Shown one piece after another: positions 63,631-64,000 of a stretch of DNA of 64,000 bases (positions within the stretch are counted from its first letter, which is position 1; each line of letters opens with the position of its first letter). Under the pieces are notes generated by a model. The model had not been told where the DNA came from. It was given only the letters and a program-made list of their open reading frames with translations, and did no database searches. Origin of the DNA: Runella zeae DSM 19591 (lineage in GTDB: Bacteria; Bacteroidota; Bacteroidia; Cytophagales; Spirosomataceae); the NCBI RefSeq assembly GCF_000423565.1, contig NZ_KE384042.1:60482-124481 (forward strand), in the 5' to 3' direction. The position numbers and the translations under genes are program-made.

Positions 63631-64000
63631 TTATTTGTCTTGATAAATCATCTCCAAGATGCCTTCTAAATACTCGCGGGAATTGCTCAAACGAGGCACT
63701 TTATTTTGGCCGCCTAGCTTACCTCTTCGCCCCATCCAATCATAAAATGTACCCAATGGTACGGCATGAAGTAGGGGTTGGAGCAAAGCTAGCTCCATGT
63801 ATCTCTTGGCATCATAGTCAGAGTTGACCTCTCTTAATTTTTGGTCCAACAGATTACAAAACTCTTCTAAGTTGTGGGGGGCTCTACTAAATTCAATAAT
63901 CCATTCGTGGCGACCTTTGCTACCGTCGTCCATATATACGGGGCCAGCCGTATAATCATTGATAATGGCCCCCGTATGCTCGCAAGCATAAGTAATAGCG
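63631..64000 (-). CDS. GH3 auxin-responsive promoter-like protein, C-terminal part
   Basis: The reading frame stays open to the window edge, so only the last ~122 residues are seen. They contain the stretch NDYTAGPVYMDDGSKGRHEW followed by SDYDAKRY, GTFYDWM and GKLGGQNKVPRLSNSREYLE, all typical of the C-terminus of bacterial GH3 proteins. These are adenylate-forming enzymes of the acyl-acid amido synthetase fold; the bacterial substrates are mostly unknown. The 128-bp gap to the LemA gene holds nothing I recognise. Confidence 0.85.
   Translation of the reverse strand, partial: AITYACEHTGAIINDYTAGPVYMDDGSKGRHEWIIEFSRAPHNLEEFCNLLDQKLREVNSDYDAKRYMELALLQPLLHAVPLGTFYDWMGRRGKLGGQNKVPRLSNSREYLEGILEMIYQDK

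Overview
The window is chromosomal DNA of a Bacteroidota bacterium, most likely order Cytophagales. The signs are two SusC/SusD pairs, many lipoproteins and signal peptides ending in a small residue before AQ, near absence of Shine-Dalgarno sequences, an XylR/AraC hybrid regulator, and a GH3-type protein at the right edge. The genus cannot be fixed from sequence alone. No tRNA, rRNA, CRISPR, transposase or phage gene was recognised.

Region 1 (0.7-31 kb) is a glycan, mainly amino-sugar, utilisation locus. The left minus-strand block holds two different metallophosphoesterases around a large unclassified glycoside-hydrolase-like protein, then a NagX-type membrane acyltransferase. Divergent from it runs a GH20 beta-N-acetylhexosaminidase, a ROK sugar kinase, a FucP/NagP-type transporter and an XylR-like regulator, followed by an M28 peptidase, a five-bladed propeller glycosidase, a DUF1080 protein and a second MFS transporter. 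A large minus-strand block (30.4 to 18.3 kb) holds a DegT-type aminotransferase, a GH2 enzyme with the residues of an exo-beta-D-glucosaminidase, a second copy of the unclassified hydrolase, and SusC, SusD and a small lipoprotein. Together they would cut a GlcN/GlcNAc-containing glycan at the surface and in the periplasm, import the sugars and phosphorylate them. The phosphoesterases hint at a phosphate-bearing substrate.

Region 2 (30.8-44 kb) holds a polytopic membrane protein, a small NTF2-like exported protein, a second SusC/SusD pair, an exported esterase, several lineage-specific envelope proteins (one OmpA-like) and a large M1 aminopeptidase.

Region 3 (44-64 kb) is mostly housekeeping: asd with a structured leader or small RNA, a POT peptide transporter with 5-formyl-THF cyclo-ligase, a three-gene RND efflux pump, ATP-dependent PEP carboxykinase, a trypsin-like protease without signal peptide, an SDR, an XRE/S24-like regulator with a clear candidate operator, an aldehyde dehydrogenase, a NUDIX hydrolase, a LemA/TPM/TPM cluster and the C-terminal end of a GH3-type protein.

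The most unusual material is non-coding. Three families of palindromic repeats (called R1, R2, R3 here) punctuate gene ends in the glycan locus. Downstream of the GH2 gene, the last ~18 codons plus an R2 palindrome are present three times in tandem at a 95-98 bp period. Between the ROK kinase and the transporter lie two interleaved perfect inverted repeats that could form competing hairpins or a pseudoknot. Upstream of asd is a ~120-nt RNA-like element closed by a 12-bp stem and a U-run.
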